DNA of 64,000 bases from Candidatus Alistipes faecavium (GCA_019118605.1 DWYP01000049.1:124001-188000); one strand, 5' to 3'. Numbered from the stretch's first letter, positions 7,910 through 18,005 are shown. Numbers and translations are program-made. The notes: generated by a model from the sequence alone, not told the origin.

Positions 7910-9964
7910 ATGAAACGACCGATTCTTTTCGCTACGATGCTCGCGGCCGCGGCGCTGCTGACCCTTTCCGCCGCACGGGCCGGGGAGGCGATTCCCGTTC
8001 CGGCGGCCGAAACCCCGGGGCAGGGCGTCTGCCGACTCGACGGCCCGATCACCTACACGCTCCGCGCCCCGCGCGGCGCGGAGGGTGCGATGTCCGAGCT
8101 GGGCGCATGGCTCGAGACGCAGGGATGGCGCCCCGCCGCAAAGGGACATGCGCTCTTCGAGGCGCGGCTGGTGGACGACGCCCGCCGCTTCCCCGCGGAG
8201 GAGGCCTACCGGCTCACCATCGCTCCGAAACGCATTACGGCCGAGGCCCGCACGACGGCCGGACTCTTCTACGCCGTGCAGACGTTCCTGCAGCTCTCCG
8301 ACGACGGAACGGCCCCGCAGATCGCCTGCCGCACGATCGACGACGCCCCGCGCTTCCCCTACCGCGGATTCATGATCGACGTAAGCCGCCATTTCCGTTC
8401 GGTGGAGTTCGTCAAGCGGCAGATCGACGCCATGGCGCGCTTCAAGCTCAACCGCCTGCACATGCACCTGACCGACGGCGCCGGATGGAGGATCGAGATC
8501 CTCCGCTACCCGCGCCTCACGGAGTTCGCGGCGTGGCGCCCCTATGAGGACTGGGAGAGCTGGTGGAAGGCCGACCGCCGCTACTGCGAGGCCGACGACC
8601 CCGAGGCCCGCGGCGGGTTCTACACGCAGCAGGAGATCCGCGAGATCGTCGAATACGCCCGGCAGCGGCACATCGTCGTGATCCCCGAGATCGAGATGCC
8701 GGGCCACAGCGACGAGGTGACGGCCGCCTATCCCGAGCTGGGGTGCTCGGGCGAGGCCTACAAGGATTACGACCTCTGCCCGGGCAACGAGCAGACCTTC
8801 GAGTTCCTCGAAGGGGTGCTTACGGAGGTCATGGAGCTCTTCCCCTCGGAGTACATCCACGTGGGAGGCGACGAGGCCGGGAAGTCGGCATGGAAGAGCT
8901 GTCCCAAGTGCCGGGCACGCATGCAGGCCGAAGGGCTCCGGGATGTCGACGAGCTGCAGAGCTACCTGATCCACCGCATCGAACGCTTCCTGAACGCCCA
9001 CGGACGCCGCCTGCTGGGCTGGGACGAGATCCTCGACGGAGGGCTCGCACCCGACGCCACGGTGATGTCGTGGCACGGCACCGAGGGCGGCATGAAGGCG
9101 ATCCGCGCCGGGCATCAGGCGATCTTCACCCCCGGGGAGTTCTGCTACCTCGACTACACGCAGGACGCACCCTTCACGCAGCCCGCCTCGATCGGAGGAT
9201 ACACGCCCCTGAAGAAGGTCTACTCGTTCGAGCCCCTTGCCCCGGGCATGAGTCCCGAGGAGCAGCAGCGCCTGCTCGGCGTGCAGGCCAACCTCTGGGC
9301 CGAGTGGATCCCCACCGACGACCACTACGAATACATGATGTGGCCGCGGCTGCTGGCCCTCGCGGAGGTGGCCTGGAGCCAGCCCGCGCGCAAGGATTAC
9401 GACGATTTCCGCGAAAGGGCCCTCGAAGCATCGGAATGGCTCCGCGACAAGGGATACCACCCCTTCGACCTGCGCACCGAGTACGGCGACCGGCCCGAGA
9501 GCCTTACGCCGGTGCACCACCTTGCCGAGGGATGCCCGGTGAGCTACGCGACCCCGTGGCACAGCTCCTACCCCGCCGCCGGGGCGACGACGCTCACCGA
9601 CGGCCTGCTGGGCAGCTGGACCTATGCCGACCGCCGCTGGCAGGGATTCCTCAACTCCGACATGGAGGTGACCGTCGACCTCGGGCAGAAGACCGAAATC
9701 CACTACGTCGGCACCACCTTCATGCAATCGCGCGGCCCGTATGTGTGGGTGCCCGAGCGCGTGGAGTTCTACGTCTCCGACGACGGGGAGCACTTCACGC
9801 CCCTGACGACCGTGCACAACGACATCCCGACCGAATGTCCCGACCTGCTCTTCAAGACCTACGCCTTTGCCGGCAAAGCCTCGGCGCGCTACATCCGCTG
9901 CGTGGCCCGCAGCAACGGCATCGAGGGCGGCTGGCTCTTCCTCGACGAGATCGTCGTCCATTAG
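7910..9964 (+). CDS. Beta-N-acetylhexosaminidase, GH20 with C-terminal discoidin-like domain
   Basis: 684 residues. The signal peptide MKRPILFATMLAAAALLTLSAARA has no lipobox, so this paralogue is probably periplasmic or secreted, unlike its upstream neighbour. Domains: short GH20b-like N-domain, GH20 barrel with RFKLNRLHMHLTDGAGWRIEI and catalytic D321-E322 in HVGGDEAG, then a discoidin-like C-terminal domain ending GGWLFLDEIVVH. It lacks the Ig-like module of the first enzyme. Around the active site the two genes are close even at nucleotide level, suggesting tandem duplication. The pair probably releases GlcNAc or GalNAc from N-glycans or mucin, feeding the amino-sugar genes next door; linkage preference cannot be read. 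Confidence 0.95.
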   Translation: MKRPILFATMLAAAALLTLSAARAGEAIPVPAAETPGQGVCRLDGPITYTLRAPRGAEGAMSELGAWLETQGWRPAAKGHALFEARLVDDARRFPAEEAYRLTIAPKRITAEARTTAGLFYAVQTFLQLSDDGTAPQIACRTIDDAPRFPYRGFMIDVSRHFRSVEFVKRQIDAMARFKLNRLHMHLTDGAGWRIEILRYPRLTEFAAWRPYEDWESWWKADRRYCEADDPEARGGFYTQQEIREIVEYARQRHIVVIPEIEMPGHSDEVTAAYPELGCSGEAYKDYDLCPGNEQTFEFLEGVLTEVMELFPSEYIHVGGDEAGKSAWKSCPKCRARMQAEGLRDVDELQSYLIHRIERFLNAHGRRLLGWDEILDGGLAPDATVMSWHGTEGGMKAIRAGHQAIFTPGEFCYLDYTQDAPFTQPASIGGYTPLKKVYSFEPLAPGMSPEEQQRLLGVQANLWAEWIPTDDHYEYMMWPRLLALAEVAWSQPARKDYDDFRERALEASEWLRDKGYHPFDLRTEYGDRPESLTPVHHLAEGCPVSYATPWHSSYPAAGATTLTDGLLGSWTYADRRWQGFLNSDMEVTVDLGQKTEIHYVGTTFMQSRGPYVWVPERVEFYVSDDGEHFTPLTTVHNDIPTECPDLLFKTYAFAGKASARYIRCVARSNGIEGGWLFLDEIVVH

Positions 9965-9984
9965 CCGACGGACGCCGAAAACAT

Positions 9985-10018
9985 GCGAAGGGACGGATTC
10001 TGTGATCCGTCCCTTCGC
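9985..10018. terminator. Bidirectional terminator between convergent genes
   Basis: Perfect 14-bp stem (9985-9998 with 10005-10018) and a 6-nt loop, between the GH20 stop and the acyltransferase stop. A T-rich stretch follows on the plus strand. Confidence 0.8.
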
Positions 10019-10042
10019 TTTGCATTCGCCCGGAAGAAGGCG

Positions 10043-11197
10043 CTACTGCACGAAGCGCCGCGTCACGCGCCAGCGCTGCAGGAGCCACACGACGGCATAG
10101 CTCACCGCGAAGGCGCAAAGGGCCATGAGCGGAATGCGCACCAGCGCGGGGAGGCCGGGAATGCACTGCACGAGGTCGTAGGCCCCCTGCACGAAGATGA
10201 AGTGGCAGAGGTAGATGCCGAAGGTCGCCCCGGCCAGCCGCGCCAGCCACTGCCGCGGGCGTGCCGCAGCCTTCTGCACGATGAGGAACACCGGCGCGGT
10301 CATCAGGAAGACGTTGATCCCGGCGAAGTACCAGATGATCTCCAGATAGGCGTAGTTCCCGGGGAAGTGGCGCTGCATCTCGACGAAGCCGAGCGAGGTG
10401 ACGAGGTATCCGGCCGCGAACGAGGGGATGCAGACCGCAAGCATCCTGCGCCAGCTCCACGCGGGCGGGAACTTCGTCAGGTAGAAGGCCAGCACGAGGT
10501 AGCCCGCGAATCCCGAGACGTAGTAGAAGGTGCCGTAGATGTTCCAGTCGCACTCGCCGTAGAGGCCCATGTTGCCGTAGTTGCCCGGGTAGCCGAGCAG
10601 CGGGGCAACGATCCGCACGTAGGGAAGCAGCAGCGTGAAGGCCCATATCGCAAGGACGAGACGCAGTTCGCGCCGCGAGGCACGCTCGAGCCACGGGCTG
10701 ATGACCGGCATGATGAAGTAGAGCCCCGCGAGCATGTAGAGGTACCACAGGGGCGTGGTGTCGTAGGTGAAGTTGAAGACGAAAGTCCACAGTTTGCGCA
10801 GCGTCGCCTCGCCGGTGAAGAGCGCCGGGTCGATCGACGGGCTCGAAGTCCCGACATAGCGCATGTAGAGGTAGTAGAGCACCGGGAGCAGCAGCGACCA
10901 GAAGACCAGGGCCAGGAGGATGCGCCCGAGGCGTTTGCGGTAGAAGGCCCCGGTCTCCATGCGCACGGGAAGCAGCAGCACCGCGGTCATCATGACGAAC
11001 AGCGGCACGCAGGCCCGCACGAGGCTGCCGGCGGCCACACCCTGCAGGAAGGTCGCACGGTCGGTGTCGAAGGCCGCAACGAAGGGGTCGCAGCAGTGCG
11101 AGAAGACCACCAGGAAGCAGGCGATCACGCGCAGCAGGTCGACCCAGCCCACGCGGCGGTCGAGCGGAACGTTCAGTTCGGGAAGTCGGGGTTTCAT
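10043..11197 (-). CDS. Acyltransferase family 3 membrane protein
   Basis: 384 residues from ATG 11197; the frame extends upstream into terminator DNA, so the longer start is rejected. The protein has about ten membrane segments. The N-terminal VGWVDLLRVIACFLVVFSH carries the RxxA and H arrangement typical of acyltransferase-3 proteins, which O-acetylate (or succinylate) surface glycans and other periplasmic substrates from cytoplasmic acyl-CoA. A short Arg-rich tail (QRWRVTRRFVQ) is cytoplasmic. It is a single gene with terminators on both sides; substrate unknown. Confidence 0.85.
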   Translation of the reverse strand: MKPRLPELNVPLDRRVGWVDLLRVIACFLVVFSHCCDPFVAAFDTDRATFLQGVAAGSLVRACVPLFVMMTAVLLLPVRMETGAFYRKRLGRILLALVFWSLLLPVLYYLYMRYVGTSSPSIDPALFTGEATLRKLWTFVFNFTYDTTPLWYLYMLAGLYFIMPVISPWLERASRRELRLVLAIWAFTLLLPYVRIVAPLLGYPGNYGNMGLYGECDWNIYGTFYYVSGFAGYLVLAFYLTKFPPAWSWRRMLAVCIPSFAAGYLVTSLGFVEMQRHFPGNYAYLEIIWYFAGINVFLMTAPVFLIVQKAAARPRQWLARLAGATFGIYLCHFIFVQGAYDLVQCIPGLPALVRIPLMALCAFAVSYAVVWLLQRWRVTRRFVQ

Positions 11198-11242
11198 TAT
11201 CGGGAGGGATTTTTCGGATTTCGTCTCAAGATACGAAAAAAA

Positions 11243-11276
11243 CCGCTTCGGAGAGGGCCTCCGCCCTCCGAAACGG
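11243..11276 (-). terminator. Second of two tandem terminators after the Sus-like operon
   Basis: GC-rich inverted repeat (arms from 11243 and ending 11276, one mismatch), followed on the minus strand by a T run (complement of 11236-11242). Confidence 0.7.
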
Positions 11277-11284
11277 CAAAAAAA

Positions 11285-11315
11285 GCGCACGGAACCCGCA
11301 AAGGATTCCGTGCGC
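11285..11315 (-). terminator. First of two tandem terminators after the Sus-like operon
   Basis: Perfect 10-bp stem GCGCACGGAA/TTCCGTGCGC with an 11-nt loop, followed in the minus direction by seven T. It lies 56 bp beyond the BACON lipoprotein stop. Confidence 0.85.
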
Positions 11316-11370
11316 ACCTGTCAGGGGATCACCCGCCCTGCCGCCGTCATCGGGCAGCGGCAGGCGGGGA

Positions 11371-12885
11371 TCAGAAGACTTTCTCCAGCTGGATGTTGTC
11401 GAGGAACCAGCGGTTGGCCGTCGAAACCTCCCACTGCGTCTGCGTAATGGTAATTCTGGTCTCGGGAGTAATATCCACGCCGATGATCTCCACCTCGGCA
11501 CGAATCCACTCCAGTACATGACCATTCTCCCAACCACATTCGGGAACCTCATACCTTGTAACCTCGTTCTCGCCCTCGGAGATGATGACGATCAGGTTCA
11601 CGGGGTCGATCTTGCCCGAGCCCTGGCGCATCGGGCACCAGTCGAACGACAACTTAAGTTTCGTACCGGCGGGGATGTTGTCCATCGCCGGAAGAATAAT
11701 ACCTGCATGGTTTCCGGTCTTACCGAACTTGATGTAATTCTGCTGCAGGTAAATACGCTTATGGTCTTCCTTGTCGTAAATAAATTTGTAACCGAGACTC
11801 TCTATCGCGTCGAATGCTGAAACGGCGACACCTTCAATAGGCACGGTAGCAGAATACAACGCCGGAGCTTCCGCCTCGAGATTATCCTCTTCGACCGTAC
11901 GTCCTGCCTTGGTTGCCTGAGACCACGGCTCAAGCTGTTCGAAGTCCTCCGAGAAGTAGATCACCTTGGCCACGCCGTCGTCCTTGATCTTGGTCAGCGT
12001 GAGGCGTACCACGGGAGCCGCTACACCGCCGAAATAGCCCTCGGCCGTCACATAGTGTCCGTTGAGTGCCGAAAGGGTCGAATGCGCCGACGCATTGGTG
12101 ATCGTCACCGAATACTGCGCACCCTCGACCGTGATGTTGCTGCCGACAAGGATACCCTTGACCGAAACATACTTCCGCGACCCCGGGTTGTAGCTGTCGA
12201 TCTGCGAGGTGATGTCCTCGGCTGCGGGATAGGTTACCGTACCCCCGGTCGAAACTACCTCCACCTTGTCGCACTCGACAATGGCCAGCGACTGCGTATC
12301 GCTGCCCTTCGTTCCGAGGATCGAAACCTTGTCGCCGATCGCCACGGTCTCCGTGCTCATGATATAGACGCTTCCCGAGTTGGCGGCATCGCTGACCATA
12401 AAGCCGTCGGGGCCGAGCGCTACGACCAATGCGGAAGGAATCGACACGACCGACTCGTCAGCCAGTTCGGCCACCTGCCCCGGAGTGTACTCCTTCACGT
12501 CGCGGTACTTGTCACCGTTCTGCGAGATGACCACCTCGGCACGGCTGGCAAGCGTGCTGCCCTTGAAAACGAGGGTCGCCTTGCGGGGATTGTCCTCGGC
12601 GCCGCCACGCATGTTGTCCGTGACCGAAACCGTCACTTCGGTCGTGCCCGCGCTTCCCTGCGTGGGCGAGATCGTCACCCACTCGGGAACCTCCGACACC
12701 CAGTTCGCATCGGAATATACGGTGATTATCTTCTGCGAAGCGTCCTGCGCTTCGAAGGTCAGCGTCGTGGCACTCGCCAGAACCGCTTTCGAAAGCCCGT
12801 CCCCGTCCTCCTTGTCACAACTCCAGAAGCCGCACAAGGCCACCGCAGCGAGGATCGCAGCCGTTATCTGTTTAACCAGTTTCAT
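11371..12885 (-). CDS. BACON-domain surface lipoprotein, probable glycan-binding protein (SusE/F position)
   Basis: 504 residues. The signal MKLVKQITAAILAAVALCGFWSC ends in a lipobox-like Cys followed by DKED, which favours surface export. A BACON domain (about 35-120, with ITVYSDANWVSEVPEW and SPTQGSAGTTEVTVSV) is followed by a region resembling two OB-fold DUF5689-type repeats (VVSIPSALVVALGPDGFMVSD; YVSVKGILVGSN) and a C-terminal jelly-roll-like domain starting FSEDFEQLEPW and ending WFLDNIQLEKVF. No catalytic motif is seen. It is the last gene of the SusC/SusD operon, the usual place of a surface glycan-binding protein that helps capture the polymer for SusCD. Confidence 0.85.
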   Translation of the reverse strand: MKLVKQITAAILAAVALCGFWSCDKEDGDGLSKAVLASATTLTFEAQDASQKIITVYSDANWVSEVPEWVTISPTQGSAGTTEVTVSVTDNMRGGAEDNPRKATLVFKGSTLASRAEVVISQNGDKYRDVKEYTPGQVAELADESVVSIPSALVVALGPDGFMVSDAANSGSVYIMSTETVAIGDKVSILGTKGSDTQSLAIVECDKVEVVSTGGTVTYPAAEDITSQIDSYNPGSRKYVSVKGILVGSNITVEGAQYSVTITNASAHSTLSALNGHYVTAEGYFGGVAAPVVRLTLTKIKDDGVAKVIYFSEDFEQLEPWSQATKAGRTVEEDNLEAEAPALYSATVPIEGVAVSAFDAIESLGYKFIYDKEDHKRIYLQQNYIKFGKTGNHAGIILPAMDNIPAGTKLKLSFDWCPMRQGSGKIDPVNLIVIISEGENEVTRYEVPECGWENGHVLEWIRAEVEIIGVDITPETRITITQTQWEVSTANRWFLDNIQLEKVF

Positions 12886-12914
12886 AATCGTCTCTTTTTT
12901 TTACTGTGTACGTC

Positions 12915-14702
12915 TTAGGATGAAAGTCCGTCTTTCCAGCCGGGATTCTGCGTGAGGTTCTCGTTGAGCGTACGCTCGTTGATGGGAATCGGGTAGAGGT
13001 AGTCGCGGGTCTCATCGTATCCGGCCCGTTCGATGTTCTTGTGGTAGGAAACGTATCCGCGCGTTCCGCCCGAAAGCAGGATGTCGGTGCCGATCTGGTA
13101 GATCATTACTCCCTCCTGGTCTTCGGGTTTCGTATCGCCCTCGTAGAGGATCAGGTCAGGCTCGCCGTCGCCCGTCAGGTCATACTCGCCGGCACCCGGG
13201 AAATACATGCCCGTCAGCTCCTGGTCGAGGCACGTCCCGGCCTTCCAGCGCACCAGGTCCTCGTAACGCGTACCCTCCTGGATCAGCTCGATGGCCCGCT
13301 CGCGGCGGATCTCGAGGATCACGCCCGCATTGTCACCCGTCACGTTGGTGAAGCCGTACTCCTTCGACGAAAGGTACCAGTCGGGCGAGGCATTCGCAAC
13401 ATTCATGTCGAGATCAGGCATGCCCGCACGATCGCGGATCTTGTTGATCGAGATATCGAGGTCGGCCTGCGTCAGCGTCCCGAGCTCGGCCTTCGCCTCG
13501 GCGTAGATGAGCATCACCTCGGCCAGACGGTATACCGGAATGTCGCAGGTCGATCGGTCGTTGCGGTCGACGTTGCCGCCCGAATCGTCGGGGTTCTGCA
13601 CGAACTTGATAGGCTGGTAGCCCGTTACCGAGCATCCCAGGTCGGGAGCAAGCACCTCTTCCTTGCCGATGCGCGTGTAGCCCGGCGTACGGATCGACTG
13701 CGCAAGACGCGGGTCACGGTCCTGCGTCTCCTCGAGGAACGACATCTCCTGCCAGTTCTCCTTGTCGGTGAAGCGCTTGCCGTCCTTCATCAGGTACATG
13801 TTCACCATCTTGCGCGTGTAGCCCGGGCGACCCTGGGTCGGAACCAGCGTGAAGGCCGTGGCGTTGTGGTGAATGGCCAGACCGTAGTCGAACTTGATGG
13901 CCAGGATGTACTCGTCGGGGCTGGCGTCCTCCTGTGCGAAGAGCGTCAGGTAGTCCTTGTCGGGATTGTCCGTCGAATAGAGTTTGTACGGACCCTCGTT
14001 GATCAGCTCCCCGGCAGCCTTGGCGGCAAGATCCAGGTAGTACGAGTAATCGTTGCCGCCCTCGATGGTCAGGTTGTGGTACTTGCGGTAGGTGCCCTCG
14101 TAGAGGCAGAACTGCGCCTTCAGCGCCAGCGCCGCCCAGCGGTTCACGCGGTAGGTGCTCACATCGCGCGTAAGGTTGTCGATGGCGAAGTCGACATCCT
14201 CGATCATCTTGGTCATGACCAGCTCGCGCGAATCCCGCGGTTTGTAGAGGGCCTCGTCGGCCGAACCGAGCTGCACGTCGTACCAGGGCACGTCGCCGAA
14301 GCGCTTCACCTTCTCGAAGTAGAAGAAGGCGCGGAAAAAGCGCGTGAGGGCATTGTACTTGGTAACGACATCCTTGTCATCGCACTGGCTCGAGTACTCC
14401 AGCAGCGTGTTCATGCGCCGCAGGTCGGTCCACGTCCAGCCGCCGCCCGAGTTGGGCACGGTGCGCTTGTTGCCGCCCAGAATCTCGTCGGAGAGAGTCT
14501 GGCAAACAACCAGGTCGCTCTGGTCATCATAGGGGTTTTTGTCCAGCAGGTTGTTGTAGAAGGGATTGCTGAACAGCTGAAGGTCGGTCTCTGTCTTGAA
14601 ATAATCCGTCTGCGTGATCTGACTCAGGGGTTCCGTATCGAGGAAATCGCAACTCGACAGTCCCGCAGTCAAGGCAACGGCCAATATGATAATTCGTTTC
14701 AT
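12915..14702 (-). CDS. SusD/RagB family outer-membrane lipoprotein
   Basis: 595 residues from ATG 14702 (the frame runs on to a TTG at 14714, which is not preferred). Signal MKRIIILAVALTAGLSSC with lipobox LSSC, then DFLDTEPLSQITQTDYFKTETDL, the classic SusD N-terminus. The TPR-like region includes ALTRFFRAFFYFEKVKRFGDVPWYD and PVYRLAEVMLIYAEAKAELG, both conserved in the family, and the C-terminus has YLYPIPINERTLNENLTQNPGW. SusD proteins act as the lid on the SusC transporter and deliver glycan to it. It starts 21 bp after the SusC stop. Confidence 0.97.
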   Translation of the reverse strand: MKRIIILAVALTAGLSSCDFLDTEPLSQITQTDYFKTETDLQLFSNPFYNNLLDKNPYDDQSDLVVCQTLSDEILGGNKRTVPNSGGGWTWTDLRRMNTLLEYSSQCDDKDVVTKYNALTRFFRAFFYFEKVKRFGDVPWYDVQLGSADEALYKPRDSRELVMTKMIEDVDFAIDNLTRDVSTYRVNRWAALALKAQFCLYEGTYRKYHNLTIEGGNDYSYYLDLAAKAAGELINEGPYKLYSTDNPDKDYLTLFAQEDASPDEYILAIKFDYGLAIHHNATAFTLVPTQGRPGYTRKMVNMYLMKDGKRFTDKENWQEMSFLEETQDRDPRLAQSIRTPGYTRIGKEEVLAPDLGCSVTGYQPIKFVQNPDDSGGNVDRNDRSTCDIPVYRLAEVMLIYAEAKAELGTLTQADLDISINKIRDRAGMPDLDMNVANASPDWYLSSKEYGFTNVTGDNAGVILEIRRERAIELIQEGTRYEDLVRWKAGTCLDQELTGMYFPGAGEYDLTGDGEPDLILYEGDTKPEDQEGVMIYQIGTDILLSGGTRGYVSYHKNIERAGYDETRDYLYPIPINERTLNENLTQNPGWKDGLSS

Positions 14703-14723
14703 GAGTAATCGCAACTTTGAGGG

Positions 14724-17700
14724 TTAAAAAGTAATATCTATACCGAACATGAACGTCTTGGCCCACGGATAGAAGGCATTGTTGTCAACGTCGGAACTGC
14801 GGTTGAAGGCAGCCTCGGGATCGACATACAGCGAGTTCTTCTTCAGAGGCGACCAGTAGCAGAGGTTCTCACCCGAGAAGTAGACGCGGATCTGGTCGAT
14901 GCCCACCTTCTGGGTCAGCGTCACCGGAATCGTATAGCCGACGGTGAGGTTCTTCAGACGCAGGTAGCGGATATTCTGCAGATAGCGGTCGTTGACCTTG
15001 CTCAGGTAACCGCCCGATGCCGAGTAGGCGCGGGCGCGCGGGAAGTATGCGTCGGTGTTGTCCTCGGCCCATACGTTGTCGAGGAAGTTCATCGGCAGGT
15101 AGCTCAGATAGGGGTAGGAGTAGCAGCCCCAGAACGGCATGGCCTGTCCGTGAGGATACCAGTAGTGGTTGCCCGTGCCCTGGAAGAAGACCGATACGTC
15201 GAATCCGTACCACTGGATGCCTGCATTGATACCGTAGGAGAACGAAGGCAGCGAATTCCCGAGGATCGAACGGTCGCCCGGATCCTCGACCGTGTTGCTG
15301 CCGATGCCCCAGATGCCGTCGTGATTCGAATCGAGGAACTTCAGGTCTCCGGCCTGCCAGCCGCCTGTCAGACGGCCTGAACTGTAGCTCAGATCGACCT
15401 CCTTGGCGTAGGCCTGGGCCTCTTCGGTGGTCTTGAAGAGCCCGTCGGTCTTGAAGCCCCAGATCTCACCGATCTCCATGCCCTCGTAGTAGGACATCGA
15501 CAGGGACTTCTTCGGGTTGTCGTACTTGGTGATGACACTCTTGTAGTCGCTCAGGTTGAAGCCCACGTTGTAGCTGAAGGGCTTGCCGGCCAGCTGGAAC
15601 TGGTCGCGCCAGCTGACGGTCAACTCGTAACCCTTCGTCCGCAGGTCGGCGGCGTTCATCTTCGGAGGATCGGCTCCGTAGACTCCCGGCAGCGCCTTGC
15701 CGTCGGTAAGCATGTTCTTCGTGTCACGAATGTAGAGGTCGCCGGTCACGCTGAGCCGGTTGTTGAACATCGAAAGGTCGAGACCCAGGTCCCACTGCTC
15801 GGCGGTCTCCCACGTCAGGTCGGAGGCTACCGGAGCGCCCAGCGACGAGTAGCGGCCCATCGTGCTGCCCTCACCGAAGGTGTATCCGGCAAACTCGTTG
15901 ACCGAAACCAGACGCAGGTAGGTGTAATAGAGCTGGGTGCTGCCGTCCTTGACAACCTGGTTGCCCAGGCTACCGAACGAAGCTCGGAGCTTCAGGTTGT
16001 CGACCACCTTGCGGGCGGGCTCGAAGAACGACTCCTCCGAGATGCGCCATCCGACCGAAGCCGAGGGGAACCATCCCCAGCGGGCGTCGCCCAGGAAGCG
16101 CGAGGTTCCGTCGTAACGGGCGCTGACCTCCACGAGGTACTTGCCCTTGTAGTCGTAGTTGATACGTCCGAAGAATCCGGCCAGGGCGTAGTCGTTCTGC
16201 CCGCCGCCGACGCCGGTCAGCGTCTCGCCGTCCGAGTTCTGGCTGACGAGATTCAGGTCATCGAGGTTGATCGACGAGAGGTTCTGGCCCCAGGCCGAAA
16301 TGTTCTTGCTGGCCCACTTCTCGTAGTTGAAACCGGCCGTTCCCGAAACGTGGTGGTCGCCGAAGGTCTCGTCGTAGTTGGCGTAGACGTTCGTCGAGTA
16401 GTAGTTGTAGGTGTTGACCCACTCGTCGAGCTGATCCTGACCGGCGCCCGTAGCGTAGGAGAGCAGCTCTCCGTCGGGATACTCGCGGTAGTACATCGCC
16501 GAGCTGCGGCTCGTGTCGCGGTCCTGATAGAGGCGGTAGGTGAAGTCGCCCGTGATGCTCAGCGTCTTGAACGGCGTGATCACCAGGCGCGTGGTGTTCG
16601 AGAAGTCGCTCCGACGGTCCACGTTGCGGTGCGTACCCTCGTTGAGCATGATATGACGGCCGTTGGCCACCTTGTAGTTCAGGTACGGAGTGCCGTAGAG
16701 CCACGATCCGTCGGGATTCTGCATCGGGAAGCAGGCCAGGGCGTGACGGGCACTGTAGGCGATGGTGTTCTTCACGCTGCCGTCACCGATCGAGGTGTAC
16801 TTCGAGCTGAAGAACGATGAGTTGTTCGACAGCGTTGCCCAGCGGTTGATCCGGAAGTCGATCTTCGAACGCAGGTTGTACTTGTTGTACACGTCGGGGA
16901 TCGCACGCTGCATACCCTCCTGGCGGTCGTAGGCGCCCGATACCATGTAGGTGATGTCCTTCGTACCTCCGCTAAGCGAGATGTCGTGCTGCTGCACGGG
17001 GCGGCGCTGGCGGAAGAGCGTGTCCCACCAGTCATAGTTGCCGTAGTACACCCACTGCTTGCGGCCGTTGCGCGTATCCTCGACCACCCACGGACGGTCG
17101 GGATGCTCCGTCTTGTCGTTCACGCGGGCCAGCAGTTGCTGCATGTCATAGGCCGTGTAGTCGACATAGTTCGTACCGCTGTCGGCCTGCCAGAACTTGT
17201 TGACCGTGTAGACCGACCAGTAACCGCGGTTTTCGTAGTTGGTCGATGTCGTGGGCTCCTCCCATCCGAAACGGCCGCTGTAGCGCACCGTCGCCTTGCC
17301 GTCCTGGGCCGAACCCGAACGGGTCGTCACGAGGATCACACCGAAGGCGGCGCGGGCTCCGTACACGGCGGCAGCCGAGGCGTCCTTGATTACCGAAATC
17401 GACTCCACGTCGTTCGGGTTCACGCGGTTCAGGTCTCCCACCGCACCGTCGATGAGCACCAGCGGGTCGGCCTCGTTGATCGACGTCACACCGCGGATGT
17501 TGATCGAGGCCGTGGAGCCGGGACCGCCCGACGAGGTGGTCACGTTCAGACCGGCCACCGAACCCTGCAGCATGTTGGACAGCGAGTGCGATACACGGTT
17601 TTCAAGATCCTTGCTGCCGACGGTCGCCACGGCACCCGTCAGGTTGACACGCTTCTGCGTACCGTAACCGATGACGACGGCCTCGTCGAGCATGATGGCA

Positions 17701-18005
17701 TCTTCCTGCATGTAGACGGTGACGATCGACTGGCTGGCCGGAACGTTCACCTTCTGGTCGATATAACCCAGACACGATACATGCAGGGCTACAGATCCGG
17801 AAGAGACTTCGAGCGAGAATTCGCCGGTCTCGGAGGTCGTGACGCCTTTCGACGTACCATCGACCAGAACGGCGACACCAACAAGGGGCTGTTGCTGGGT
17901 GTCGAGGACTTTACCGGATATCGTCCGGTTCTGCGCCGAGAGGGTTAGCATTCCCCCCCCCACAGCCAGAAGCAGCGATAAAACCAAAGGTCTAAATACT
18001 CTCAT
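14724..18005 (-). CDS. SusC/RagA family TonB-dependent outer-membrane transporter
   Basis: 1093 residues. Signal peptide MRVFRPLVLSLLLAVGGGMLTLSAQ; carboxypeptidase-D-like regulatory domain (about 28-105, ISGKVLDTQQQPLVGVAVLV); TonB-box/plug start AVVIGYGTQKRVNLTGAVATV with SLSNMLQGSVAGLNV and STASINIRGVTSINEADPLVLIDG, typical of SusC; then a large beta-barrel ending in MFGIDITF with terminal Phe. It imports oligosaccharides with SusD using the proton-motive force via TonB-ExbB-ExbD; exbB/exbD genes are at 44678-46975. The glycan is not evident. It lies 48 bp downstream of the phosphoesterase gene, probably in the same operon. Confidence 0.97.
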   Translation of the reverse strand: MRVFRPLVLSLLLAVGGGMLTLSAQNRTISGKVLDTQQQPLVGVAVLVDGTSKGVTTSETGEFSLEVSSGSVALHVSCLGYIDQKVNVPASQSIVTVYMQEDAIMLDEAVVIGYGTQKRVNLTGAVATVGSKDLENRVSHSLSNMLQGSVAGLNVTTSSGGPGSTASINIRGVTSINEADPLVLIDGAVGDLNRVNPNDVESISVIKDASAAAVYGARAAFGVILVTTRSGSAQDGKATVRYSGRFGWEEPTTSTNYENRGYWSVYTVNKFWQADSGTNYVDYTAYDMQQLLARVNDKTEHPDRPWVVEDTRNGRKQWVYYGNYDWWDTLFRQRRPVQQHDISLSGGTKDITYMVSGAYDRQEGMQRAIPDVYNKYNLRSKIDFRINRWATLSNNSSFFSSKYTSIGDGSVKNTIAYSARHALACFPMQNPDGSWLYGTPYLNYKVANGRHIMLNEGTHRNVDRRSDFSNTTRLVITPFKTLSITGDFTYRLYQDRDTSRSSAMYYREYPDGELLSYATGAGQDQLDEWVNTYNYYSTNVYANYDETFGDHHVSGTAGFNYEKWASKNISAWGQNLSSINLDDLNLVSQNSDGETLTGVGGGQNDYALAGFFGRINYDYKGKYLVEVSARYDGTSRFLGDARWGWFPSASVGWRISEESFFEPARKVVDNLKLRASFGSLGNQVVKDGSTQLYYTYLRLVSVNEFAGYTFGEGSTMGRYSSLGAPVASDLTWETAEQWDLGLDLSMFNNRLSVTGDLYIRDTKNMLTDGKALPGVYGADPPKMNAADLRTKGYELTVSWRDQFQLAGKPFSYNVGFNLSDYKSVITKYDNPKKSLSMSYYEGMEIGEIWGFKTDGLFKTTEEAQAYAKEVDLSYSSGRLTGGWQAGDLKFLDSNHDGIWGIGSNTVEDPGDRSILGNSLPSFSYGINAGIQWYGFDVSVFFQGTGNHYWYPHGQAMPFWGCYSYPYLSYLPMNFLDNVWAEDNTDAYFPRARAYSASGGYLSKVNDRYLQNIRYLRLKNLTVGYTIPVTLTQKVGIDQIRVYFSGENLCYWSPLKKNSLYVDPEAAFNRSSDVDNNAFYPWAKTFMFGIDITF

